From contig NZ_BAGM01000043.1 of assembly GCF_000308855.1 (NCBI RefSeq), positions 1 through 33,293 on the forward strand: a DNA stretch of 33,293 nucleotides, in the 5' to 3' direction. This stretch comes from Nocardia veterana NBRC 100344 (GTDB taxonomy: Bacteria; Actinomycetota; Actinomycetes; Mycobacteriales; Mycobacteriaceae). The notes below the pieces were generated by a model. That model ran no database searches. It was not told the DNA's origin and saw only the letters and a list, made by a program, of their open reading frames with translations. Positions 1 to 7,083 of the stretch are shown here, one piece after another. The translations under genes and the position numbers were made by a program. How positions within the stretch are numbered: position 1 is the first letter of the stretch; the number at the start of each line of letters is the position of its first letter.

Positions 1-3
1 ACC

Positions 4-798
4 ATGTCCTACACCTTCGAACCCGGAGATCCGTGCTGGGTGGAACTGTTCACCACCGATATCGATCGCGCCGTCGATTTCTACGGCGAATTGTTCGGGT
101 GGACGGCCGAATCCGCCGAGGAGTACGGCGGGTACATCACCTTCCGTAAAGACGGCGACGCCGTGGCCGGTGGTATGCGCAATGACGGCAGCGAGGGCGC
201 GCCGGACCAGTGGACCACCTACCTGACCAGCGTCGACGTGCACGCCACGGCGGCGGCCGCCGCAGCGCACGGCGGTCGGGTCGTGGTCGAGCCGATGGCC
301 GTGGGCGAGCTCGGCAGTATGGTGGTCCTGGCCGATCCGTCCGGCGCCGGCATCGGCGCGTGGCAGCCCGGCGTGCACCGTGGTTTCGACTCCTTCGGCG
401 TCGCCGGTGGCGGAACCTGGAGCGGGCATGTCGGCTATCCGTCGTGGTTCGAACTGCACACCCCGGCCTATGCCGACGCGCTGAAGTTCTATCGCGAGGT
501 GTTCGGCTGGCGGGATCCGTTCACCGTGGGTGATTCGCCGGAATTCCGTTACACCACCATCCATTCCGGCACCCCGATGCTCGGCGGCGTCATGGATTCG
601 GCGGCGTATCTGCCGGCCGGGGCGCCCGGGGGCTGGCGCGTCTACTTCGGCGCCGAGGATGTCGATGCCACCGTGAAGAAGGTCGTCGAGCTCGGCGGCT
701 CGGTCGAACGGGAGCCCGAGAACACCCCGTACGGGCGGCTGGCCGCGCTCGTCGACCCGAACGGCGTGAACTTCAGCGTCGGTGGAAATCCCGCCTGA
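4..798 (+). CDS. Two-domain VOC (glyoxalase/bleomycin-resistance fold) protein
   Basis: 264 residues made of two tandem VOC modules, about residues 6-122 and 142-262. Each begins with a metal-site-like strand (PCWVELFTTDIDRAVDFYGELFGW; second copy PSWFELHTPAYADALKFYREVFGW, shown here only as family resemblance) and ends in the typical DPSG or DPNG strand. This matches the duplicated VOC family of actinobacteria related to the mycobacterial CFP30B/27-kDa antigen group. The enzymatic role is not established; small-molecule binding or lyase/dioxygenase chemistry is possible. No signal peptide, so cytosolic. The ATG at 4 is the first start in the window and its ribosome site lies outside, so an upstream start cannot be excluded. 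A small hairpin follows the stop. Confidence 0.85.
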   Translation: MSYTFEPGDPCWVELFTTDIDRAVDFYGELFGWTAESAEEYGGYITFRKDGDAVAGGMRNDGSEGAPDQWTTYLTSVDVHATAAAAAAHGGRVVVEPMAVGELGSMVVLADPSGAGIGAWQPGVHRGFDSFGVAGGGTWSGHVGYPSWFELHTPAYADALKFYREVFGWRDPFTVGDSPEFRYTTIHSGTPMLGGVMDSAAYLPAGAPGGWRVYFGAEDVDATVKKVVELGGSVEREPENTPYGRLAALVDPNGVNFSVGGNPA

Positions 799-803
799 AT
801 GTC

Positions 804-820
804 ATTACCTCCCCGGTAAT
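804..820. promoter_or_regulatory. 6-bp perfect inverted repeat ATTACC-N5-GGTAAT
   Basis: Perfect dyad ATTACC / GGTAAT around TCCCC, starting 5 nt after the VOC stop and 78 nt before the lipase start. It could be a weak terminator hairpin for the VOC gene or an operator for the lipase promoter. A TANNNT-type -10 (TACCGT, 844-849) lies downstream. The sequence does not decide between these. Confidence 0.35.
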
Positions 821-897
821 CGCCCCGAGGGAATGCGCCCGGCTACCGTCGAGGTTGTCCCGGTCGCGGGATCTCGGAACGAACTGTGGGAGAGCTG

Positions 898-1737
898 ATG
901 TCGGACGAGCGGGCCCTGGTGATCGGGGGCGGCGGTGTGGCGGGAATCGCATGGGCCAACGGCGTGATCGCCGGATTGGCCGATGCGGGAATCGATCTCA
1001 CCGGCGCGGACGCGTACATCGGCACGTCGGCGGGCGCCAATGTGATCGCCCAGCTCACCAGCGGCCTGCCCGTCGAGGAACTGTTCCGCCGTCAGGTGGA
1101 GTCCGCGCTGCAGAGCGCCGAGATCGTGCCGGAGGGCAATCCGCTCGTCGGGGTGTGGGAGACGGTCAACCGGATCATCGCCGACAGCGGGGGCGATATG
1201 GCCGTCGTGCGGCGTCGGCTCGGCAACCTCGCCCTGGCGGCCGACACGGTGCCGGAAGCGGCTCGTCGTGCAGTGATCGAATCCCGGCTGCCGGTACACG
1301 AGTGGCCCCGGCAGCGGCTGCTGATCACCGCCGTCGACGCCACCACCGGGGAGCTGCGCGTCTTCGACCGCGATTCCGGCGTGCCCCTGGTCGACGCCGT
1401 CGCCGCCAGTTCCGCGGTGCCCCTGGTCTGGCCGCCGCACACCGTCGACGGTGTGCGATACACCGACGGGGGCATCCGGACCAGCGTGAACGCCGATCTG
1501 GCGGCCGGCTTCGACCGCGTCCTGATCATCGCCCCGCTCGCCGACCCGGCGCTCGACGACGAGATCGCGGGTCTGGTCGAGCGGGGCGCGCGGGTGGAAC
1601 TGATCACTCCCGACGAGGCCGCGGTGGCGGCCTTCGGCGCCAATCCGCTCGACACCGCTTCCCGGGTGCCGTCGGCGCACGCCGGCCGGGTGCAGGGGAA
1701 ATCGGCCGCGGTGCACGTGGCCGAGCTCTGGGGATAG
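898..1737 (+). CDS. Patatin-like phospholipase / lipid acyl hydrolase
   Basis: 279 residues. The three patatin signatures are visible: the oxyanion-hole glycine loop GGGGVAG (residues 10-16), the nucleophile elbow GTSAG with Ser44 (42-46), and the catalytic-dyad Asp190 in a DGG motif. The family hydrolyses acyl esters of phospholipids or neutral lipids with a Ser/Asp dyad. No signal peptide or transmembrane segment, so cytosolic or membrane-peripheral. I chose ATG 898 because GGAG at 889-892 sits 5 nt upstream; a GTG at 886 in the same frame lacks such a site. The gene is monocistronic and convergent with glpD, 64 bp away. The substrate cannot be read from sequence. Confidence 0.88.
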   Translation: MSDERALVIGGGGVAGIAWANGVIAGLADAGIDLTGADAYIGTSAGANVIAQLTSGLPVEELFRRQVESALQSAEIVPEGNPLVGVWETVNRIIADSGGDMAVVRRRLGNLALAADTVPEAARRAVIESRLPVHEWPRQRLLITAVDATTGELRVFDRDSGVPLVDAVAASSAVPLVWPPHTVDGVRYTDGGIRTSVNADLAAGFDRVLIIAPLADPALDDEIAGLVERGARVELITPDEAAVAAFGANPLDTASRVPSAHAGRVQGKSAAVHVAELWG

Positions 1738-1755
1738 CCACATACTCGGTCGAGA

Positions 1756-1778
1756 CCGGCGGTTCTCGGTGGCCGCCG
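1756..1778. terminator. Weak hairpin between convergent lipase and glpD genes
   Basis: CGGCGG (1757-1762) and CCGCCG (1773-1778) form a 6-bp stem with a 10-nt loop in the 64-bp gap between two gene ends that face each other. There is no T-tract on either strand. It is a plausible shared terminator by position; the structural evidence is modest. Confidence 0.3.
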
Positions 1779-1801
1779 CGCCCGACAGGGCCCACCGTCG
1801 A

Positions 1802-3367
1802 TCAGGCCCGAGCCGCGGCGATCATCTCCTGTGCCGCGGGGAGAGCGGCCGCGCGGTCGGCGTCCACCAGGCCGATACGGGAGCGGCGATCGAGCAGGTC
1901 GCTTTCGTCCAGCGCGCCCTCATGCGTTGTGGCGTAGGCGAATTCGGCGCGCAGGACATCCAGGCCCGGGCCGACCGGTTCGGCCAGACTCGGATCGCGC
2001 TGAATGGCGGCGAGGACCTCGGGAGCCCGGTCGCCGTACCGCTCGACCAGTACCGGATCTGCCGCGATCCGGTCCCGGGCCGGTCCGGTAACCGCTCCCA
2101 CCAACGGGATTCGCTTCGTGCGGCAGGGAGCGGCCCTCAGCGCGGCCGCGGCCACGGCGGCGTCGACGGCGTCCTCGGCCATCTGCCGGTAGGTGGTCAG
2201 CTTGCCGCCGACGATGGTGATCGGACCGCCGGGGGAGTGCAGCACGGCGTGTTCGCGCGAGATATCCGCGGTGGAATCGTCCGCGGTGCGCAGCAGCGGC
2301 CGCAGGCCGGCGAAGCTGCCACGGATATCGTTGCGTCGCAGCGGCTCCCGCAGCACGGTGTTGACCGTGTCGAGCAGGAAGTCGATCTCGGTGTCGGTCG
2401 GCTTCGGTTCGTCGGGAACCGGGCCGGGCGCGTCCTCGTCGGTGAGGCCCAGATAGACCCGGCCGTGCGCGGCGGGGAAGGCGAAGACGAACCGACTGGT
2501 ACTGCCCGGGATCGGCACCGTCAGGGAGGCGTTGAGTCCGCCGAAGGCGGCCGCGTCGAAGACCAGGTGGGTGCCGCGGCTGGGACGCAGCTCGATACTC
2601 GGATCGACCCGATCGGCCCACACCCCCGTCGCATTGATCACCGATCGCGCGCGCACCGAAAGGGTTTCACCGGTCAGCACATCGTGCAGGACGGCGGCGT
2701 CGCCGGTGACCTGTTCGGCGCGTACCCGGGTCAGGACCGTGGCTCCGTGCGCCGCGGCGGTGCGGGCGATGGTCACCACCAGCCGGGCGTCATCGACGAG
2801 CTGGCCGTCCCAGGCCACCATCCCGCCGCGCAGGCCGGCGCGACGCAGGGTCGGCGCCAGGCGGAGGGCTTCGGCCGCCGCCACCCGGCGCGACCGAGGA
2901 AGGACCCGCGCGGGAGTTCCGGCACTGCGCCGCAAGACATCTCCGGCCAGGAAGCCCGCGCGCACCAGCAATCGCTGCGCCCGGGCGGAGCTGTCGAAGG
3001 TGGGGACCACCTGGGGGATCGCCCGGGTCAGGTGCGGGGCGGTGGTGGTGAGCAGTATGTCGCGTTCGACGGCGCTCTCGTGGGCGATGCCGACCCCGCC
3101 CGAGGCCAGATAGCGCAGTCCGCCGTGCACCAGTTTCGAACTCCACCGACTGGTGCCGAACGCCAGGTCGTGTGCTTCCACCAGGACCGTCCGCAGGCCC
3201 CGCGTCGCCGCGTCCAGGGCCACGCCGGCGCCGGTGACGCCGCCGCCGATCACCAGGACATCGATCCGGCCGGCATCGCCGAGTGCGGTGAGTTCGCGGC
3301 TGCGACGCGCCGCGTTGAGGGCCGAATCTCCGAGCCCGGAGCCGGTCGGGGTGCGCTCGTCGAGCAT
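1802..3367 (-). CDS. glpD: FAD-dependent glycerol-3-phosphate dehydrogenase
   Basis: 521 residues, the length of the shorter actinobacterial form (mycobacterial GlpD1). It oxidises sn-glycerol-3-phosphate to dihydroxyacetone phosphate at the membrane and passes electrons to the quinone pool. The FAD dinucleotide-binding loop is GGGVTGAG (residues 41-48), followed by the family block GTSRWSSKLVHGGLRYL (71-87). The GlpO-type C-terminal helical domain is present. The ATG at 3367 has GAGAGG 7 nt upstream on the minus strand. It lies 110 bp downstream of the TetR gene on the same strand, and across the divergent promoter from an alkyl-DHAP-synthase-like enzyme that would consume the DHAP made here. 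A hairpin at 3394-3414 lies in the leader. Confidence 0.93.
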   Translation of the reverse strand: MLDERTPTGSGLGDSALNAARRSRELTALGDAGRIDVLVIGGGVTGAGVALDAATRGLRTVLVEAHDLAFGTSRWSSKLVHGGLRYLASGGVGIAHESAVERDILLTTTAPHLTRAIPQVVPTFDSSARAQRLLVRAGFLAGDVLRRSAGTPARVLPRSRRVAAAEALRLAPTLRRAGLRGGMVAWDGQLVDDARLVVTIARTAAAHGATVLTRVRAEQVTGDAAVLHDVLTGETLSVRARSVINATGVWADRVDPSIELRPSRGTHLVFDAAAFGGLNASLTVPIPGSTSRFVFAFPAAHGRVYLGLTDEDAPGPVPDEPKPTDTEIDFLLDTVNTVLREPLRRNDIRGSFAGLRPLLRTADDSTADISREHAVLHSPGGPITIVGGKLTTYRQMAEDAVDAAVAAAALRAAPCRTKRIPLVGAVTGPARDRIAADPVLVERYGDRAPEVLAAIQRDPSLAEPVGPGLDVLRAEFAYATTHEGALDESDLLDRRSRIGLVDADRAAALPAAQEMIAAARA

Positions 3368-3393
3368 TCGCGTGCCTCTCTGTTCGGGGTCGC

Positions 3394-3414
3394 CCGGCTC
3401 GTTGTCCGAGCCGG
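3394..3414 (-). promoter_or_regulatory. Perfect 8-bp hairpin in the glpD leader
   Basis: CCGGCTCG and CGAGCCGG flank a 5-nt loop, 27 nt upstream of the glpD start and 64 nt after the tetR stop. It could terminate the tetR message, act as an attenuator or protect the 5' end of glpD mRNA. No T-tract follows on the minus strand. Confidence 0.45.
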
Positions 3415-3477
3415 ATCTGCGGTAGTGCGGCCCGCATCGATCGGTCGACGGCGGGCCGGTCTCTCGGCCGGTCGGGG

Positions 3478-4089
3478 CTATTCGGTATCGGGGCGCAGGT
3501 AGCGGTCGACGACGCGAGCCAGTTCGATGTCGAGTCCCGCATCGTCGAGCAGGTGACTGACCGTATTCGCCGATTGCACGGCGGACTGGCTGATCAGCAG
3601 CAACATGGTGGCCAGGTGGTCGGGATCGCCGGCGCGAATCGAACCGTCGCGCTGACCCTCGCGGATCGCCGCGGCGAACACCTGGATCAGTTGCCGCTGA
3701 TTGCGGCCCAGCCGGCCGAAGACGTAGGTCAGCATCAGATCGGTATCGATGCGGAAGATTTTGGCGAACAACGGATTCGAGCGCAGCTCCGCCGCACCCG
3801 CGACGATTCCCTCCACCAGCCGGGCTCGGGCGGGGCCCTCGGTGGGGATGCTGGCATCGACGATTTCGCGCAACTCGCGCACCAGCAGTTCCGCGATCAG
3901 CGAGCGGGTGTCCGGCCAGCGGCGGTACACCGTGGGCCGGCTGACTCCGGCACGACGGGCGACTTCGCTGAGCGTCGTGCGCCGCACACCGAATTCCTCG
4001 ACGCAGGCGCGACCCGCGGCCAGGATCGCGAGATCGATGGCCGGAAGCTCCTCGTCCGGCCCGGGGGATTCGATCGATTCCATCAACAC
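3478..4089 (-). CDS. TetR/AcrR-family transcriptional regulator
   Basis: 203 residues. The N-terminal DNA-binding domain has a clear TetR helix-turn-helix at about residues 39-59 (TTLSEVARRAGVSRPTVYRRW), followed by a divergent all-helical ligand domain. By synteny it corresponds to the M. tuberculosis regulator between glpD1 and the flavoprotein. It is transcribed divergently from the flavoprotein/lipid-kinase pair, and a long imperfect dyad fills the 56-bp gap, so autorepression plus control of the divergent operon is the natural model. GTG 4089 is taken as start; ATG 4083 two codons later is equally possible because neither has a convincing Shine-Dalgarno sequence. The ligand is unknown; a fatty or ether-lipid effector is a guess from context. 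Confidence 0.88.
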   Translation of the reverse strand: MLMESIESPGPDEELPAIDLAILAAGRACVEEFGVRRTTLSEVARRAGVSRPTVYRRWPDTRSLIAELLVRELREIVDASIPTEGPARARLVEGIVAGAAELRSNPLFAKIFRIDTDLMLTYVFGRLGRNQRQLIQVFAAAIREGQRDGSIRAGDPDHLATMLLLISQSAVQSANTVSHLLDDAGLDIELARVVDRYLRPDTE

Positions 4090-4109
4090 GCTCGCTATCC
4101 GTTGCTATT

Positions 4110-4144
4110 CGTTACTGCTTGACACTCTATGTCAGACTGTAACG
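4110..4144. promoter_or_regulatory. Probable TetR operator: 35-bp imperfect palindrome in divergent promoter
   Basis: Arms CGTTAC (4110-4115) / GTAACG (4139-4144) and TGACA (4120-4124) / TGTCA (4130-4134) share one dyad centre at 4127, plus a G-C pair at 4117/4137. In total 12 of 17 positions pair. On the minus strand a TAGAGT -10-like box lies at the centre (4129-4124). On the plus strand TTGACA (4119-4124) overlaps the inner arm. The dyad ends one base before the flavoprotein ATG at 4146, so a bound repressor would block both genes. Confidence 0.65.
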
Positions 4145-4145
4145 C

Positions 4146-5798
4146 ATGGTCGATACCCGACAGCACGAATTCACCGCAGAGCCGGGCGCGACGCCGAACC
4201 GGCCGCCCGAGCGCCCGAATATGGTGTGGGACGCCTGGGGCGTCGCCGCGGCGCACACGCCCCTGCCCGAGCGGATCCGGACCCTGGTCGCGCAGGTGTT
4301 CTCGGTGTCGGGAGAGTCGGTCGCGCGTCGCGACGAAGCCGAGGTGCCGCTCCGCGAATCCGCGCTGACCAGCGCCCTTCGCGCCGGTCTGGCCGCCGTG
4401 GTCGGCGCCGATCACATCTCGGCCGGCCATCGGGACCGGTTGCTGCACGCCGGTGGCAAGAGCACCCCGGATCTGCTGCGCCGCCGGGCCGACGGTCCGC
4501 AGGACGCACCCGACGCGGTCGTCTTCCCGGCCGACCACGAGCAGGTGCTGGCCGTGCTCGCCTACTGTGCCGAACACGGGGTCGCCGTGGTGCCGTTCGG
4601 TGGGGGAACGAGCGTGGTGGGTGGTCTCGATCCCGTGCGCGGCCGCTTCGAGGCGGTGATCGCCGTCGATCTCCGGCGGCTCGACCACGTCACCGAGGTC
4701 GATCCGGTGAGCGCGACCGCCACCCTGGGCGCCGGGCTGACCGGGCCGCAGGCGGAAGCGCTGCTGGCCGAGCACGGGCTCTCGCTCGGACATTTCCCGC
4801 AAAGCTTCGAATTCGCGAGTATCGGCGGGTTCGCGGCCACTCGCTCCTCGGGCCAGGCCTCGGCCGGATACGGGCGCTTCGATGACATGATCATGCGGTT
4901 GAAGGTCGCCACGCCCGTCGGCACCCTCGACCTCGGCCGGGCTCCCGCCTCCGCCGCCGGCCCGGATCTGCGGGAATTGTTCTCCGGCTCCGAGGGCACG
5001 CTCGGCATCATCACCGAGGTGACGCTGCGCGTGCACCCGATCCCGGCGACCACCGCCTATCAGGCCTGGTCGTTCCCCGACTTCGCCACCGGCGCCGAGG
5101 CGCTGCGCAGCGTGGTGCAGAACGGCGCCGCGCCGACGGTGCTGCGGTTGTCCGACGAGGCCGAGACCGGGCTGAATCTGGCGCGGTCCGGGGATATCGG
5201 CGGCGCGCCCGTGACCGGATGTCTGGCGATCACCACTTTCGAGGGCACCGAGGCGCATGTGGCCGCACGCAGTGCCGAGGCATCGGCGCTGCTGGCCGCG
5301 GCGGGCGGCGCCGCGCTGGGTGAGCAGCCGGCCCGGGAGTGGGAGCACGGCCGGTTCGCCGCACCGTATCTGCGCGATGCGCTGCTCGACGTGGGCGTGC
5401 TGTGCGAAACCCTGGAAACCGCTACCAGCTGGTCGAACATCGCACGGCTCAAGGCCGCGGTGACCACGACGCTCACCGAGGCCCTCGGCGCTCAGGGCAC
5501 TCCTGCCCTGGTGATGTGCCACATCTCGCACACCTACCCCACCGGCGCCTCGTTGTATTTCACCGTGGTCGCCAAACAGGCCGACGATCCGGTGGCCCAG
5601 TGGGCGCAGGCCAAGCGCGCGGTCGGCGATGCGATCGTCGCCGCCGGGGGCACCATCACCCACCATCACGCCGTCGGCGCCGATCATCGGCCGTGGATGA
5701 CCGATGAGATCGGGGATCTGGGCGCGCGGGTGCTGCGGGCGGTGAAGGATGCGGTCGACCCGGCGGGAATCCTCAACCCGGGCAAGCTGATTCCGTGA
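4146..5798 (+). CDS. FAD-binding oxidase, alkyldihydroxyacetonephosphate-synthase-like
   Basis: 550 residues. PP-loop-type FAD domain (FAD_binding_4) with PFGGGTSVVGG at 150-160, a conserved SSGQASAGYG segment and SGSEGTLGIITEV, then a FAD-oxidase C domain ending with the HHH motif (residues 506-508) that in alkylglycerone-phosphate synthase is catalytically required. That enzyme replaces the acyl chain of acyl-DHAP by a fatty alcohol to give an ether lipid; whether the bacterial homologue does so is not shown. Family members often start near the MVWDAWG segment (Met26), so the first 25 residues may be an extension or a start-site artefact. ATG 4146 has no Shine-Dalgarno and abuts the operator. 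The next gene overlaps by 4 bp (GTGA). Confidence 0.85.
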   Translation: MVDTRQHEFTAEPGATPNRPPERPNMVWDAWGVAAAHTPLPERIRTLVAQVFSVSGESVARRDEAEVPLRESALTSALRAGLAAVVGADHISAGHRDRLLHAGGKSTPDLLRRRADGPQDAPDAVVFPADHEQVLAVLAYCAEHGVAVVPFGGGTSVVGGLDPVRGRFEAVIAVDLRRLDHVTEVDPVSATATLGAGLTGPQAEALLAEHGLSLGHFPQSFEFASIGGFAATRSSGQASAGYGRFDDMIMRLKVATPVGTLDLGRAPASAAGPDLRELFSGSEGTLGIITEVTLRVHPIPATTAYQAWSFPDFATGAEALRSVVQNGAAPTVLRLSDEAETGLNLARSGDIGGAPVTGCLAITTFEGTEAHVAARSAEASALLAAAGGAALGEQPAREWEHGRFAAPYLRDALLDVGVLCETLETATSWSNIARLKAAVTTTLTEALGAQGTPALVMCHISHTYPTGASLYFTVVAKQADDPVAQWAQAKRAVGDAIVAAGGTITHHHAVGADHRPWMTDEIGDLGARVLRAVKDAVDPAGILNPGKLIP

Positions 5799-6781
5799 AC
5801 GAGAACGCGAACCCGCTGCCGATCCGCTCGGTCGCGTTGGTGACGAATCCGCACTCCGGGCACGGGCGCGGACTGGCCGCGGCCGCCGTCGCGGCCGCCC
5901 GGTTCGCCGAACGCGGGGTGCGGGTGCAGGAGATCCGGGGCGGCGACGCGGCGGAAACGGTCCGGCTGGTGGGGGATTCGATCCGCGCCGCCGACCGCCC
6001 CGACGCGGTCGTCTGCGCCGGCGGCGACGGCCTGGTCTGCGTCACCCTGCAGGCACTGGCCGGCAGCGGGGTGCCGCTCGGCCTGCTACCCGGTGGCACC
6101 GGGAACGATCTGGCCCGGGAACTGGGCGTGCCCGACAACGACCCGCGCGCGGCCGCCGATATCGCGCTCGGCGGCCGGACGCGCACCATCGACCTCGGCG
6201 CCGTCGAGTCGACGCCCGACCCGGAGCACGCCCAGGGTTGGGCGGCCGGTATCGAACCGGCGGTCGCGCACCGGCCGATGCGCTTCGCGACCGTCGCCGG
6301 CACCGGCTTCGACGCCCGGGTGACCTTGCGCGCCAATCGGATGCGCCGGCCCAAGGGTTCGCTGCGGTACTCCTTCGCCGCGGTGCCCGAACTGCTGGGC
6401 CGATTGGGTGTGCCGTATCGCATCGTGCTGTCCGGTGAGCCGGATGGCGGCGAACGGGTCGTCGACACCGAGGCGGTCATGGTCGCGGTCGGCAACACCC
6501 GGACCTACGGCGGTGGCATGTTGATCTGCCCCGACGCGATCCTGGACGACGGCCTGCTGGACCTCACGGTGGTCGGCGCCATGTCGCGATGGGAGATGGT
6601 CCGCCTGTTGCCGGCGCTGGCAGCCGGGAAGCGAATCGACCATCCGGCGGTGACCCACTATTGCGCGCGCACGATCACCCTCACGGCCGAGGTTCCGGTG
6701 ACCGCCGACGGCGATCCGGCGGGCCTGCTACCGGCCACCTTCCGCGTCGAGCCCGGCGCCCTCACGGTACTGACGCCCTGA
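5795..6781 (+). CDS. Diacylglycerol/lipid kinase (DAGK catalytic domain)
   Basis: 328 residues. N-terminal DAGK catalytic domain with NPHSGHG near residues 18-24, the ATP-binding GGDG at 76-79 and PGGTGND at 99-105, followed by the two-layer beta C-terminal domain typical of YegS/DgkB-like kinases. It phosphorylates a lipid hydroxyl, classically diacylglycerol to phosphatidic acid; the syntenic M. tuberculosis protein has lipid kinase activity linked to phosphatidylinositol mannoside metabolism. Its GTG start overlaps the stop of the flavoprotein (GTGA), so the two are translationally coupled. This context fits remodelling of glycerophospholipids or ether lipids. Confidence 0.9.
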   Translation: MNENANPLPIRSVALVTNPHSGHGRGLAAAAVAAARFAERGVRVQEIRGGDAAETVRLVGDSIRAADRPDAVVCAGGDGLVCVTLQALAGSGVPLGLLPGGTGNDLARELGVPDNDPRAAADIALGGRTRTIDLGAVESTPDPEHAQGWAAGIEPAVAHRPMRFATVAGTGFDARVTLRANRMRRPKGSLRYSFAAVPELLGRLGVPYRIVLSGEPDGGERVVDTEAVMVAVGNTRTYGGGMLICPDAILDDGLLDLTVVGAMSRWEMVRLLPALAAGKRIDHPAVTHYCARTITLTAEVPVTADGDPAGLLPATFRVEPGALTVLTP

Positions 6782-7082
6782 TTCCCGGCGCGCCCGCCCA
6801 CCGGTGCGCGAGGGTCGATCGGGCGCCGCGGAGGCTGCGAGCATCCTGAGCGGCAAACCCGCACCTGCACAATGGATTCGGGCAAAAGCTGAGAATTGCA
6901 TATGGATTGGTGTCCGGTGCCGCGATCGGCGGTAGTCTCGAACCTGTGGGCGGGGTTTTCGGTGTCCCTCATCCGCCGAAAGCCCCGCCCTATATCTGTG
7001 TCCTCCCGGTCTGCCGAGCGGTCCCGCGCCGGGTGAGCAGGGCCGCGTCGAGGCCGCCTCCCGAACTCCGTAGAATCGCACG
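6782..7082. other. Intergenic region between lipid kinase and valS
   Basis: About 300 bp without a credible gene. It holds a 15-bp terminator-like hairpin (6948-6990), a TANNNT-type -10 (TAGTCT, 6933-6938) just upstream of it, and a TAGAAT box (7071-7076) six bases before the valS GTG. I looked for a T-box specifier/antiterminator (the conserved GGTGGNACCGCG segment) ahead of this aminoacyl-tRNA synthetase gene and found none. Confidence 0.6.
6948..6990 (+). terminator. 15-bp hairpin, terminator or attenuator upstream of valS
   Basis: Left arm 6948-6962 (GGGCGGGGTTTTCGG) pairs with 6976-6990 (CCGAAAGCCCCGCCC) around a 13-nt loop, with one U-G wobble in the plus-strand RNA (an A-C mismatch on the other strand). 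The wobble favours a function in plus-strand transcripts. The next bases are TATATCTG rather than a T-tract, common for actinobacterial terminators. It sits 166 nt after the lipid kinase stop and 92 nt before valS. Confidence 0.6.
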
Positions 7083-7083
7083 G
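7071..7083 (+). promoter_or_regulatory. Probable leaderless promoter of valS (TAGAAT-N6-GTG)
   Basis: TAGAAT at 7071-7076 matches the actinobacterial -10 (TANNNT) and leaves exactly six bases before the valS GTG at 7083, so transcription would start on the start codon. No Shine-Dalgarno precedes the GTG. An 11-bp palindrome GAGGCCGCCTC (7050-7060) lies just upstream of the -10. Confidence 0.65.

Noticed and set aside
6782..7082. T-box riboswitch upstream of valS
   Set aside because: Neither the conserved antiterminator segment nor a specifier stem with a valine codon could be found; the hairpin present is a simple terminator type.
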